Below are positions 1 to 7,452 of a stretch of 64,000 nucleotides of DNA, in pieces (within the stretch, counting starts at the first letter, position 1; each line of letters opens with the position of its first letter). Source of the stretch: Actinomadura opuntiae (lineage in GTDB: Bacteria > Actinomycetota > Actinomycetes > Streptosporangiales > Streptosporangiaceae). A program made the translations under genes and the position numbers. The notes beneath the pieces were generated by a model. The model worked only from the letters and a program-made list of their open reading frames with translations, did no database searches and was not told the origin of the DNA. The stretch covers positions 45,677-109,676 of the forward strand of contig NZ_JASNWF010000028.1 of assembly GCF_030283205.1 (NCBI RefSeq), written 5' to 3'.

Positions 1-446
1 CGACCGTGTCGCTGCTGCGCCGGCGCGGCGGGGCGGTCGAGTGGTTCGTGCTGGCGGACTCGCCGATCGTCCTGGACCTGGGGGAGGTCCGGGTGATCCG
101 CGACGACCGGGTCGACCGGCTGCCGAGCTACACCCTCGACGCCGTCCGAAAGTCGCGCAACAGCCCCGGTGGGTTCTGGGTGGCGAGCACCAAGCCGGAG
201 GCGGCGTACGAGGGGCTGACCGGCGAGGTGCCGGTCGACGGGCTGCGGCGCGCGGCGGTGCTGAGCGACGGCGCGTCCCGGCTGGTCGAGCGGTTCGGAC
301 GGCTGGACTGGGACGGCCTGCTGCGGCTGCTGGACGAGGAGGGGCCGCGCGAGCTGGTCAGGCGGACCAGGACCGCGGAGGAGTCGGAGGCCTTCGCGCG
401 AGGCAAGCGGTACGACGACGCCACCGCGGTCCTGGTGCGGTTCTAG
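1..446 (+). CDS. PP2C-like protein phosphatase, C-terminal part (5' end outside window)
   Basis: The frame is open from the window edge to the TAG at 444-446, so this is the last ~148 codons of a longer gene. A GTG at position 6 is in frame, but the strand-like start (TVSLLRRRGG...) looks internal. The layout resembles actinobacterial PP2C-domain proteins: a short 'LADSPIVLD' strand, a conserved PGGFWVAS segment, a 'LSDGASR' motif matching the metal-binding D-G of PP2C, and the closing 'RYDDATAVLV', which matches the family's final DDAT motif. It probably dephosphorylates Ser/Thr residues or acts as a pseudo-phosphatase; the N-terminal metal ligands cannot be checked here. It converges on the next gene. 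Confidence 0.6.
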   Translation, partial: TVSLLRRRGGAVEWFVLADSPIVLDLGEVRVIRDDRVDRLPSYTLDAVRKSRNSPGGFWVASTKPEAAYEGLTGEVPVDGLRRAAVLSDGASRLVERFGRLDWDGLLRLLDEEGPRELVRRTRTAEESEAFARGKRYDDATAVLVRF

Positions 447-475
447 ACCGGCCACCGCGCGAGCGCGCTACCTGA

Positions 476-508
476 CCGGCGGGTGAAGCCGGAGGCGAGC
501 CCCGCCGG
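476..508. terminator. Hairpin between convergent genes
   Basis: CCGGCGGG at 476-483 pairs with CCCGCCGG at 501-508. It lies between two converging genes and lacks a T-run, so it is a probable bidirectional terminator. Confidence 0.4.
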
Positions 509-536
509 GAAGCTCGCGAAGCGAGGTCGCGCTCGC

Positions 537-1607
537 TCAAGCACGGTCAGGGGCCGAGCCGCCAGGCGAGGCCCCGGGGCCGGGGTCGTGAATGCACCGC
601 CACCATCCGGCGAGGTCCTCGGGCAGGTGCATGCCGTCGACGCGCAGGGTCGCGGGCATCAGCGGGAAGCGCCGTCCGGCCGGGAAGGTGCGCTCGTAGG
701 ACGGCGGGTCGAGGACGACGACGCGGGTCCCGTTGACGGCGGGGACGTCGGCGGGCACGCCCTCGTTGTAGATCCACTCGCCGCGGGCGTCCACGAGGTT
801 CCACGGGCTGGACACGATCGGCCGGCCGGGCGGGACGTCGGCGTCCAGGAAGCACGCGACGATCTCGGGGGCGGGCGGGGTGCCGGGCATGCCGCCGGGA
901 CGTCCGATGAGAGCGCCGGCGAGCAGGGTGTGCAGCTGGAAGTTGTCGCCGATGCCGCCGATGGTGACCGTCCAGCCGTGCCGGGTGGCACGGTCCAGCA
1001 CGAGGATGCGCTCGCCGTCCAGGACCCGCAGAAGCGCCTGGACGTGGTCCATGTGCGGCAGGTACTGGGCGGCCTTCCCGGCGGCGAACGCCCGGAAGTC
1101 GCGGTCGTCCAGGCCCGCGCGGGTGGACGGCGACATCTGGAGGACGGTGCTGCCCGCCATCGCGAACTGCGGCAGCGCGAACCACGACATCATCGCCGTC
1201 ACAGTGCCGTCGCCGAGCACCGGGCTGACGGTGTCGAAGACCTGCTGGGAGGGCTGCTCCTCCTGCATGTCGGGCGGCTTGCCGCCGGTGGCCTCCTCCC
1301 AGGCGTTGCCGAACGCCAGGGCCGCCGCGGTCGCCTCGGTGAGCCGGTGCACGAGGGCGGGGCCGACCGGGGCGGGGTCGGCGCCGGACTCGATCCACGC
1401 GCCGGACACCACGGCGAGCCATCCGCCGAGGTTGACGGGCGCTTCGGCGATGCCCTCGGCCATCCGGGGCAGCGCCGCGCTCTTCGCGGCGGAGGGAGCC
1501 GACTGCGACTCCTGCATGAGCCGGGGTAGGAGGTCGCCGAAGGACCGGTCCTCGACGAGCGCCGCGCGGACGATCTCGTCGACGAGTTGCTGGAAGGCCG
1601 TATCCAT
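537..1607 (-). CDS. Conserved hypothetical protein, 356 aa
   Basis: I do not recognise a family. The ATG at 1607 follows an AGGGTGA Shine-Dalgarno-like stretch. The N-terminal third (about residues 1-130) is Ala-rich and helical in character. The C-terminal half has strand-like stretches such as 'RHGWTVTIGGIGDNF' and 'GTRVVVLDPPSYERTF', and ends in a Pro/Gly-rich tail. There is no signal peptide or clear membrane segment, so it is probably cytoplasmic. It is divergent from the acyl-CoA dehydrogenase across about 70 bp that hold a palindrome, so the two may share a regulator. Codon use (GC at third positions) supports coding. Confidence 0.6.
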   Translation of the reverse strand: MDTAFQQLVDEIVRAALVEDRSFGDLLPRLMQESQSAPSAAKSAALPRMAEGIAEAPVNLGGWLAVVSGAWIESGADPAPVGPALVHRLTEATAAALAFGNAWEEATGGKPPDMQEEQPSQQVFDTVSPVLGDGTVTAMMSWFALPQFAMAGSTVLQMSPSTRAGLDDRDFRAFAAGKAAQYLPHMDHVQALLRVLDGERILVLDRATRHGWTVTIGGIGDNFQLHTLLAGALIGRPGGMPGTPPAPEIVACFLDADVPPGRPIVSSPWNLVDARGEWIYNEGVPADVPAVNGTRVVVLDPPSYERTFPAGRRFPLMPATLRVDGMHLPEDLAGWWRCIHDPGPGASPGGSAPDRA

Positions 1608-1652
1608 GAACGATCACCCTGGCACAGCCGGGGGCGCCGCGCGGGCATCTTG

Positions 1653-1669
1653 GAATCTGATTCTAGAAT
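1653..1669. promoter_or_regulatory. Overlapping palindromes and -10 of a leaderless promoter
   Basis: GAATC-T-GATTC (1653-1663) overlaps the perfect palindrome ATTCTAGAAT (1660-1669). The second contains TAGAAT (1664-1669), a good -10 hexamer lying 7 nt before the ATG at 1677. That spacing is typical of leaderless actinobacterial mRNAs. A dimeric repressor bound here would cover the start site of the dehydrogenase and possibly the divergent gene. Confidence 0.5.
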
Positions 1670-1676
1670 GGGACCC

Positions 1677-2804
1677 ATGGAGTCACAGGATTTCGCCGAC
1701 GTGCTCAAGGCCGTCCGCAGCTTCGTCCGCGACGAGGTCGTCCCGCGCGAGGAGGAGATCGAGGAGACCGACGAGATCCCGGAGCCGCTGCGGCGGACGT
1801 CCCGGGACATGGGCCTGTTCGGGTACGCGCTGCCCGAGGAGTACGGCGGGCTCGGCCTGTCGCTGAGCGAGGAGGTCCGGCTCGTCTTCGAGCTCGGCTA
1901 CACCAGCCCCGCGTTCCGCTCGATGTTCGGCACCAGCAACGGCATCGCCGGGCAGGTCCTGGTGCACTCCGGGACCGAGGAGCAGAAGTCCGCCTGGCTG
2001 CCGCGGCTGGCGTCCGGCGAGATCGTCGGCGCGTTCGCGCTCACCGAGGCCGAGGCCGGCTCCGACCCGAGCACGCTGTCCACCTCGGCCGTCCGCGACG
2101 GCGACGACTACGTCGTCAACGGCGCCAAGCGGTTCATCACCAACGCCCCCGAGGCCGACGTCTTCATGGTCTTCGCCCGGACGGGCGGCACCGGCTCCCG
2201 CGGCATCTCCACCTTCCTCGTCGAGAGCGGCACCGCCGGGCTCAGCGTCGGCCCCGCCGACCAGAAGATGGGCCAGCGCGGCGCGCACACCGCCGAGGTG
2301 TTCTTCAACGACGTCCGCGTCCCCGCGAGCGCGATGGTCGGGCCGGAGGGCACCGGGTTCCGCACCGCCATGGCGTCCCTCGCGCACGGGCGCCTCAGCA
2401 TCGCCGCCCTCTGCGTCGGCCTCGCCCAGCGCATCCTGGACGACACCGTCGAGTACGCCAAGACCCGCAGCCAGGGCGGCAGCACCATCGGCGAGTACCA
2501 GCTCATCCAGGGCCTCATCGCCGACTCGCAGGCCGAGCTGTACGCCGGACGCGCCATGGTCCTGGAGGCCGCCCGCGCCTACGACGCCGGCGAGGACACC
2601 AAGCTCGGCCCGTCCTGCGCCAAGTACTTCTGCTCCGAGATGGTCGGACGCGTCGCCGACCGCGGCGTCCAGGTCTTCGGCGGAATGGGCTACATGCGCG
2701 GCGTCTCCGTCGAACGGTTCTTCCGGGACGTGCGGCTGTTCCGCATCTACGAGGGCACCAGCCAGATCCAGCAGCTCGTCATCGCCCGCAGTCTGCTGCG
2801 CTGA
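1677..2804 (+). CDS. Acyl-CoA dehydrogenase
   Basis: FAD-dependent alpha,beta-dehydrogenation of acyl-CoA thioesters. The 375-aa length and domain order are those of the family: N-terminal helical domain (about 1-115), central beta domain with 'GAFALTEAEAGSDPS' and 'NGAKRFITNAPEAD' (flavin and substrate contacts), and C-terminal helical domain with 'GGMGYMRGVSVERFFRDVRLFRIYEGTSQIQ'. The Glu of YEGTSQ is the usual catalytic-base position. The ATG at 1677 is preferred over an in-frame ATG at 1668, because 1668 overlaps the -10 TAGAAT while 1677 would give a leaderless transcript. No electron-transfer partner is adjacent. Substrate chain length cannot be told. Confidence 0.9.
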   Translation: MESQDFADVLKAVRSFVRDEVVPREEEIEETDEIPEPLRRTSRDMGLFGYALPEEYGGLGLSLSEEVRLVFELGYTSPAFRSMFGTSNGIAGQVLVHSGTEEQKSAWLPRLASGEIVGAFALTEAEAGSDPSTLSTSAVRDGDDYVVNGAKRFITNAPEADVFMVFARTGGTGSRGISTFLVESGTAGLSVGPADQKMGQRGAHTAEVFFNDVRVPASAMVGPEGTGFRTAMASLAHGRLSIAALCVGLAQRILDDTVEYAKTRSQGGSTIGEYQLIQGLIADSQAELYAGRAMVLEAARAYDAGEDTKLGPSCAKYFCSEMVGRVADRGVQVFGGMGYMRGVSVERFFRDVRLFRIYEGTSQIQQLVIARSLLR

Positions 2805-2896
2805 CCTGCGGAGACGCCTGCCGGCGGCGGCCGGGGCAATCCAGTTCGCGCGCGGTCCCGAGTCCGTGTATCGTTTTCCCTGCGCGAACGACGCAA

Positions 2897-2972
2897 GCCC
2901 CTTTAGCTCAGTCGGCAGAGCGTCTCCATGGTAAGGAGAAGGTCTACGGTTCGATTCCGTAAAGGGGCTCCA
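2897..2972 (+). tRNA. tRNA-Thr (GGT), CCA encoded
   Basis: Acceptor GCCCCTT (2897-2903) pairs with AAGGGGC (2962-2968). The anticodon arm is TCTCC-ATGGTAA-GGAGA, giving anticodon GGT (Thr). The T arm is TACGG-TTCGATT-CCGTA. Discriminator T at 2969 is followed by an encoded CCA. The tRNA-Thr/tRNA-Met/rpmG/had order is typical of actinobacteria. Confidence 0.95.
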
Positions 2973-2981
2973 CGGCACCAC

Positions 2982-3014
2982 GGCCGCCATCCGAACGATC
3001 GGACGGCGGCCTTT
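2982..3014 (+). terminator. Rho-independent terminator after tRNA-Thr
   Basis: GGCCGCC-a-TCCGA, an acga loop, then TCGGA-c-GGCGGCC followed by TTT: a 12-bp stem just 10 nt past the tRNA. Confidence 0.75.
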
Positions 3015-3295
3015 GTCGTCCTCGGGCCGGGCGCCGGGAAAGGGCCCGCGGGCGGGACCTCCCGCCGCGCCGGGACAGGCCGCCGCGGACCGATTCGCTC
3101 GAAACCGGGCCCTGTGATACCGTCCCACCGGTTCCAGCAGGGCGTTCGCCAGACCACCCACCTCCACCGGGTACCCTGGAGAACGGCCCGCGGGGCCGCG
3201 GAACGCCCATTCCCCGATCATGGTCCGGGAATTCGCGTTCCCAGGGTCAGGTGAGCATCCGGTATCCTTGCAATCCGGTCCACACCGACCAGCGC

Positions 3296-3369
3296 GGCGG
3301 GGTAGCTCAGTCAGGCAGAGCAAGCGGCTCATAATCGCTGTGTCGCCGGTTCAAGTCCGGCCCTCGCTA
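3296..3369 (+). tRNA. tRNA-Met (CAT), elongator type
   Basis: Acceptor GGCGGGG (3296-3302) pairs with CCTCGCT (3362-3368) through two G-T wobbles. The anticodon arm is AGCGG-CTCATAA-TCGCT, anticodon CAT. The T arm is GCCGG-TTCAAGT-CCGGC. Discriminator A is followed by CTA, so CCA is not encoded, unlike the neighbouring tRNA-Thr. A possible -10 (TATCCT, 3262-3267) lies upstream. Confidence 0.93.
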
Positions 3370-3380
3370 CTACCCATCTC

Positions 3381-3404
3381 CCTCACCCCCACGCGGGGGT
3401 GAGG
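3381..3404 (+). terminator. Hairpin after tRNA-Met
   Basis: CCTCACCCCC, an acgc loop, then GGGGGTGAGG: a perfect 10-bp stem without a T-run, 12 nt past the tRNA. It may be a terminator or a processing structure before rpmG. Confidence 0.55.
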
Positions 3405-3487
3405 CGGGCTGGGTCGAATCGCCGGCCACCCTCCGGGGGCGGCCGGGATGCGTAGTCCATGTTCCTAGCTCAGAAAGGCACTCCATC

Positions 3488-3652
3488 GTGGCTGCCACCG
3501 ACGTACGGCCGAAGATCACGCTGGCCTGCCAGGAGTGCAAGCACCGCAACTACATCACGCGGAAGAACCGGCGCAACGACCCGGACCGCCTCGAGATCAA
3601 GAAGTACTGCCCCAACTGCCGCACCCACCGCCCGCACCGCGAAACCCGCTAG
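3488..3652 (+). CDS. rpmG: 50S ribosomal protein L33
   Basis: This 54-aa protein starts at GTG 3488 (MAATDVRPKITLACQECKHR) with an AGAAAGGCA stretch upstream. It keeps the zinc-ribbon cysteine pairs of the Cys-containing (C+) L33 type: CQEC near residues 14-17 and CPNC near residues 41-44. L33 sits near the E site of the large subunit. The position after tRNA-Met and before the had genes matches other actinobacteria. The last ~50 bp are duplicated just downstream. Confidence 0.95.
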   Translation: MAATDVRPKITLACQECKHRNYITRKNRRNDPDRLEIKKYCPNCRTHRPHRETR

Positions 3653-3667
3653 CGAGGGTCCGGACGG

Positions 3668-3731
3668 GAAGTACTGCCCCGCTGCGCTACCACGGGGCCG
3701 GCACCCACCGCCCGCACCGCGAAACCCGCTA
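3668..3731 (+). repeat. Duplicated 3' end of rpmG
   Basis: Two blocks of rpmG recur downstream of its stop. A 13-mer (GAAGTACTGCCCC) is at 3601-3613 and again at 3668-3680. A 31-bp block is at 3621-3651 and again at 3701-3731. The second copy has a 20-bp spacer between blocks instead of 7, so it reads as a decayed or rearranged partial duplication. It ends in TAA where rpmG has TAG. Confidence 0.85.
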
Positions 3732-3843
3732 ACCACAGGGTTCTCCGCCGCCCGGCAGGGGCGCGGCAGCAGCACGGCAGAACCGCTGGTCATCGGCGCT
3801 CAGCGGCCGCGACCGCGACGGACTTCTTGGCGCTTGCCCTTAC

Positions 3844-3892
3844 CGTTCAGCCCGTTTCCCGCGAGCGAGACCCGCGGGGGACGGGCTGAACG
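3844..3892 (+). terminator. Long hairpin terminator before hadA
   Basis: CGTTCAGCCCGT (3844-3855) pairs perfectly with ACGGGCTGAACG (3881-3892), with an inner CCCGCG/CGCGGG stem. The 3653-3986 gap otherwise holds the rpmG duplication and about 95 bp upstream of hadA in which I see no clear promoter. Confidence 0.65.
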
Positions 3893-3986
3893 TCATTCTG
3901 TTACGGTCCGTCGAGACGTTGTAAGTGTGCTCGGACGGGCGCGCCGCCGCCGCGCGACCCCGCCGGGACCTGGAGGGACGGACTGC

Positions 3987-4424
3987 ATGGCCATCAACCG
4001 CGACTTCATCGGGCGGAGCTTCCCGCCCAGCGAGCCGTACGAGGTCAGCCGCGTGAAGATCCGCGAGTTCGCGGACGCCATCGGCGACCGCAACCCGATC
4101 TACCGCGACCGCGAGGCCGCGAAGGCGGCGGGCCACCCCGACGTCATCGCGCCGCCGACGTTCCCGATCGTGGTGTCGCTCGGCAACGCCGCCCTCGCGG
4201 ACAAGGACCTCAACCTCAACTACGCGATGGTCGTGCACGGCGAGCAGCGCTTCGAGTACACCCGCCCGATGCGCGCCGGCGACGTGGTGACCTGCACCTC
4301 GACCGTCACCGAGATCAAGTCGATCGGCAACAACGAGAAGATGGTCGTCGAGACGGACGTCAAGACCGTCGAGGGCGAGCTCATCTGCAAGACCTACAAC
4401 ACGATCGTCGAGCGGGGGGCCTGA
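3987..4424 (+). CDS. hadA: MaoC-like (3R)-hydroxyacyl-ACP dehydratase subunit, HadA-type
   Basis: The 145-aa protein begins MAINRDFIGRSFPPSEPYEV at ATG 3987, after a GGAGGGACGG Shine-Dalgarno; longer upstream starts run through the terminator and are unlikely. It matches the UPF0336/HadA family: hot-dog fold, 'KIREFADAIGDRNPIYRD' near residues 25-42 and 'APPTFPIV' near residue 55. In mycobacteria HadA lacks the catalytic His-Asp pair and pairs with HadB, so this is probably the structural, substrate-holding subunit. Its TGA overlaps the ATG of the next gene, which supports co-translation of a heterodimer for type II fatty acid elongation. Confidence 0.88.
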   Translation: MAINRDFIGRSFPPSEPYEVSRVKIREFADAIGDRNPIYRDREAAKAAGHPDVIAPPTFPIVVSLGNAALADKDLNLNYAMVVHGEQRFEYTRPMRAGDVVTCTSTVTEIKSIGNNEKMVVETDVKTVEGELICKTYNTIVERGA

Positions 4425-4849
4425 TGACCGCGAAGGTGAACTACGCAGACGTCGAGGTCGGCACCGAGATCCCCGCGCAGACCTACCCGGTCGACCGCGC
4501 GAACCTGGTGATGTACGCGGGCGCGTCCGGCGACTTCAACCCGATCCACTGGCGGGAGAGCTTCGCCAAGGCCGTCGGGCTGCCGGACGTGATCGCGCAC
4601 GGCATGTTCACGATGGCGCAGGGCGGCCGGTTCGTCACCGACTGGGCCGGGGATCCGGGAGCCGTGGTGGACTACGGGGTACGGTTCTCCTCGCCGGTCG
4701 TGGTGCCCGACGAGGGCGGCGCGACCCTGGAGATCAGCGGCAAGGTGGAGGAGAAGCTCGACGACAACAAGGTCGTCGTGGCGCTCACCGCCAGGTCGAA
4801 CGACCAGAAGGTCCTCACGCGCGCCAAGGCCGTCGTCCGGCTCGCCTGA
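4424..4849 (+). CDS. hadB: MaoC-like (3R)-hydroxyacyl-ACP dehydratase subunit, HadB-type
   Basis: 141-aa hot-dog protein, starting at the ATG that shares its A with the previous stop. It carries the hydratase-2 motif expected of the catalytic subunit: 'YAGASGDFNPIHWRESFAKAVGLPDVIAHGMFTMAQ', with the Asp and His of D-x-N-P-I-H as the predicted dyad. It dehydrates (3R)-hydroxyacyl-ACP to trans-2-enoyl-ACP together with the upstream subunit. A strong hairpin follows, so hadA-hadB is a two-gene unit. Confidence 0.9.
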   Translation: MTAKVNYADVEVGTEIPAQTYPVDRANLVMYAGASGDFNPIHWRESFAKAVGLPDVIAHGMFTMAQGGRFVTDWAGDPGAVVDYGVRFSSPVVVPDEGGATLEISGKVEEKLDDNKVVVALTARSNDQKVLTRAKAVVRLA

Positions 4850-4866
4850 GGGCGCGCCGGGAGCCG

Positions 4867-4894
4867 CGCACCGGCCGGGCGTCCGGCCGGTGCG
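4867..4894. terminator. Hairpin between hadB and murB
   Basis: CGCACCGGCCGG, a gcgt tetraloop, then CCGGCCGGTGCG: a perfect 12-bp stem without a T-run, 17 nt past the hadB stop. Confidence 0.6.
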
Positions 4895-4924
4895 GACGTG
4901 CACGTTCGGGGAGGGGACAGGGCT

Positions 4925-5992
4925 GTGGCGGTGTTCGCGGAAGAGGTGAACCTGGCCGGGTACACCACGTTGCGGCTGGGCGGTCCGGCGCGGCGCTTCG
5001 TCGAGGCGACGTCGGAGGAGGAGTTGGTCGCGGCGGTCCGCAAGGCCGACGACGCGGGCGAGCCGGTGCTGGTGCTCGGCGGCGGCAGCAACCTCGTGGT
5101 GTCGGACGACGGCTTCCCCGGGACCGTGGTGCACGTCGGGGCGCGCGGCGTCGAGCGCACGGCGGGGGAGGGCGACACCGTCCTGCTCCGGGTGCGGGCC
5201 GGTGAGGACTGGGACCCGTTCGTCGCGCGCTGCGTCTCGGACGGGCTGGCCGGCGTCGAGTGCCTGTCCGGCATCCCGGGACGGGTCGGCGCCACCCCGA
5301 TCCAGAACGTCGGCGCGTACGGGCAGGACGTCAGCCAGACGATCGTCGAGGTCCGCGCGTACGACCGTCGGGCGCGCGGCTGCGTCACCTTCGACCGCGA
5401 CGCGTGCCGCTTCACCTACCGGCACAGCGTGTTCAAGGGCGACGACCGGTACGTCGTGCTCGACGTGACGTACGCGCTGCGCGAGACCGAGGAGTCGCAG
5501 CCGATCGCGTACGCGGAGCTGGCGCGGCGCCTCGGCGTGCAGCCGGGCGAGCGGGTGTCGCTGAAGGAGGCGCGCGACGCCGTCCTGGAGCTGCGCCGCG
5601 GCAAGGGCATGGTCCTGGACCCCGCCGACCCCGACTCGCGCAGCGCCGGCTCGTTCTTCACCAACCCGATCCTGACCCCCGAGCAGCTCGCCGGCCTGGA
5701 GCTGCGCGTCGCCGAGCGGCTCGGCCCGGACGCGGCCTTCCCCCGCTACCCCGAGCCGGACGGGCGCACCAAGACCTCCGCCGCATGGCTGATCGACAAG
5801 GCGGGGTTCGCCAAGGGGCACGCGCTCGGCCCGGTGCGGATCTCCACCAAGCACACCCTCGCGCTGACGAACCCGGGCGGCGCGTCCACCGCCGACCTGC
5901 TGGCGCTGGCCCGCGAGGTCCGCGCGGGCGTCCGCGAGGCGTTCGGCGTCGAGCTGGTGAACGAGCCCGTCATGGTCGGCGTCTCGCTCTAG
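4925..5992 (+). CDS. murB: UDP-N-acetylmuramate dehydrogenase (MurB)
   Basis: Reduces UDP-GlcNAc-enolpyruvate to UDP-MurNAc with NADPH and FAD in peptidoglycan precursor synthesis. The start is placed at GTG 4925 (VAVFAEEVNLAGYTTLRLGG), 7 nt after GGGGAGGGG; a GTG at 4898 lies beside the terminator. FAD-binding features include 'PVLVLGGGSNLVVSDDGFPG' (about 48-67) and 'GIPGRVGATPIQNVGAYGQDV' (about 117-137). The C-terminal region has 'GSFFTNPIL', where the Ser is the proton-donor position, and 'AAWLIDKAGFAKG'. At 355 aa it is full length. Confidence 0.95.
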   Translation: MAVFAEEVNLAGYTTLRLGGPARRFVEATSEEELVAAVRKADDAGEPVLVLGGGSNLVVSDDGFPGTVVHVGARGVERTAGEGDTVLLRVRAGEDWDPFVARCVSDGLAGVECLSGIPGRVGATPIQNVGAYGQDVSQTIVEVRAYDRRARGCVTFDRDACRFTYRHSVFKGDDRYVVLDVTYALRETEESQPIAYAELARRLGVQPGERVSLKEARDAVLELRRGKGMVLDPADPDSRSAGSFFTNPILTPEQLAGLELRVAERLGPDAAFPRYPEPDGRTKTSAAWLIDKAGFAKGHALGPVRISTKHTLALTNPGGASTADLLALAREVRAGVREAFGVELVNEPVMVGVSL

Positions 5993-6040
5993 CGCCGGGC
6001 GCCGCTTTGACGTCCCTGGTAGGGGGCTTGATAGCCTGCA

Positions 6041-6170
6041 CGCGTCGAGGGGGAGTAGTCCCAATCGCGTGATCGACATGCTGGCGCCGCAAGGCGGTGC
6101 CCGGTCGCGCGGGCCTTCGCAGGAGGCGGACGAGACCCTCGGCCCGGCAGTCATGCCGGGCCGAGGTCGT
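6041..6170 (+). promoter_or_regulatory. yybP-ykoY-type manganese riboswitch candidate
   Basis: The leader of the GDT1-family gene holds the conserved pieces of this class in order: GGGGGAGTAG (about 6049-6058), ATCGACATGCTGGC (about 6069), and GACGAGACC (6129-6137). The last runs straight into a perfect 13-bp stem with a GTCA loop (6137-6166). A likely promoter (TTGACG 6007-6012, TAGCCT 6032-6037, 19-nt spacer) sits just upstream. The class binds Mn2+ and controls Mn exporters of exactly the downstream family. Boundaries are approximate. Confidence 0.72.
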
Positions 6171-6227
6171 GCGCGCCCGAAACGGCTCCCCCCGCCCTCC
6201 GCCCGGCATCCGAGCGAGAGGGACCCG

Positions 6228-6812
6228 GTGGTCACCGCATTCATCATCAGCCTGGCCGTGATCTTCGTCGCGGAACTCGGCGACAAGAGCCAGCTCATGG
6301 CCATGACCTTCGCCACGCGCTTTCGCGCCATGCCCGTGCTGATCGGCATCACGGCCGCGACCGCGCTGGTGCACCTGGCGAGCGTGGTGGTCGGCGCGGT
6401 GCTCGGCGCCGCGCTGCCGACCCGGCCGATCTCGATCCTCGCGGGGGTGGCGTTCATCGGCTTCGCGCTGTGGACGCTGCGCGGCGACGAGCTGGACGAC
6501 GAGGAGCGCGACCGGGCCCGCAAGGCGCGCGGCTCGGCGGTCCTGGCCGTCGGCACCGCGTTCTTCCTCGCCGAGCTGGGCGACAAGACCATGCTGGCGA
6601 CGATCACCCTCGCCGCCGACCACGGCGGCTTCCTCGGGCTGACCGGCATCTGGCTCGGCTCGACGATCGGCATGGTCGCGGCGGACGCGCTGGCCATCGT
6701 GGTCGGGCAGCTGCTCGGCAAGCGGCTGCCCGAGCGGGTCATCAAGTACGGCGCGGCCGCCGGGTTCGCGATCTTCGGCGTGCTGCTGCTGGCCGAGGGG
6801 ATCGTCGGCTGA
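6228..6812 (+). CDS. TMEM165/GDT1 (UPF0016) family Mn2+ exporter
   Basis: 194-aa integral membrane protein starting at GTG 6228 behind GAGAGGGACC. An upstream in-frame GTG at 6069 would run through the riboswitch. The two hallmark repeats are present: 'FVAELGDKSQLMAM' near residues 12-25 and 'FLAELGDKTMLATI' near residues 111-124. Each E-x-G-D-K-S/T motif supplies ion-coordinating residues. About six transmembrane helices fit the hydrophobicity. Bacterial members export Mn2+ under manganese excess, consistent with the Mn-riboswitch-like leader. A Ca2+/H+ role, known for eukaryotic members, is less likely here. Confidence 0.88.
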   Translation: MVTAFIISLAVIFVAELGDKSQLMAMTFATRFRAMPVLIGITAATALVHLASVVVGAVLGAALPTRPISILAGVAFIGFALWTLRGDELDDEERDRARKARGSAVLAVGTAFFLAELGDKTMLATITLAADHGGFLGLTGIWLGSTIGMVAADALAIVVGQLLGKRLPERVIKYGAAAGFAIFGVLLLAEGIVG

Positions 6813-6816
6813 CCTC

Positions 6817-6846
6817 TTGACGAAGTTAGTGATTGACCACTAACTT
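6817..6846 (+). promoter_or_regulatory. Promoter and 24-bp palindromic operator of the TetR gene
   Basis: TTGACG (6817-6822), an 18-nt spacer and TAACTT (6841-6846) form a promoter whose -10 ends 7 nt before the ATG at 6854, so the transcript is probably leaderless. AAGTTAGTG (6823-6831) and CACTAACTT (6838-6846) are perfect 9-bp inverted arms around 6 nt, covering the spacer and the -10. A partial copy precedes the MFS gene. Confidence 0.75.
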
Positions 6847-6853
6847 GCCTCCC

Positions 6854-7450
6854 ATGAGCCCGAGGATGAGCGCCGAGCGGCGCCGCGAGATGGCGATCAA
6901 GGCCGCGATGGCCGAGTTCGCCCGCGGCGGCTACGAGGGCACGTCCACCGCGGCCATCGCCGAGCGCGTCGGCGTCTCGCAGCCGTACATGTTCCGGCTC
7001 TTCCCCAGCAAGCGCGCCCTGTTCCTGGCCGCCGCCGACCGCTGCTTCGCCGACCTGGAGGAGCTGCTCCGCGAGGCGGCCGGCGGCCGCCGCGGCAAGG
7101 ACGCGACCGCCGCGATGGCCGACGCCTACCGGCGCATCCTCAAGGAGGACCCGCACCTCCTGCGCTTCCAGTTGCAGCTCTACGCCGCCGCCGTGGAGGA
7201 CGAGGAGATCAGCCGGATCGGCCACGCCCGCTGGGCGCGGCTGTGGCGGCTCGTCGCCGACGTGTCCGGCACGGCGCCGGCGGAGGTCACCCGGTTCATG
7301 TCGGTCGGGATGCTGATCAACGTGCTCACCGCGTTCAAGGTCCCGTACGTCCCCGGCGAGCTGCTCCCCGACTCGCTGCGCGACTGGGCGGAGAGCCTGC
7401 GGGGAGCCGGTCTCGACGCGACCGCCGCCGTCCCGGAGGAGGAGCCGTAG
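6854..7450 (+). CDS. TetR-family transcriptional regulator
   Basis: 198 aa from ATG 6854 (MSPRMSAERRREMAIKAAMA). An N-terminal helix-turn-helix spans about residues 12-58: 'GGYEGTSTAAIAERVGVSQPYMFRLFPSKRALF' is a textbook TetR segment. The C-terminal ligand domain is helical and specific to the subfamily. The regulator is expected to repress itself through the palindrome at its promoter and the downstream MFS transporter through the related site at 7503-7526. The ligand is unknown, probably a substrate of the pump. Starting at the TTG at 6833 would place the operator inside the gene and is rejected. Confidence 0.9.
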   Translation: MSPRMSAERRREMAIKAAMAEFARGGYEGTSTAAIAERVGVSQPYMFRLFPSKRALFLAAADRCFADLEELLREAAGGRRGKDATAAMADAYRRILKEDPHLLRFQLQLYAAAVEDEEISRIGHARWARLWRLVADVSGTAPAEVTRFMSVGMLINVLTAFKVPYVPGELLPDSLRDWAESLRGAGLDATAAVPEEEP

Positions 7451-7452
7451 GC

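Noticed and set aside
537..1529. Plus-strand frame opposite the hypothetical gene (348 aa from 483)
   Set aside because: Overlaps the minus-strand gene almost fully, with Arg/Gly/Val-biased composition typical of an antisense shadow in high-GC DNA.
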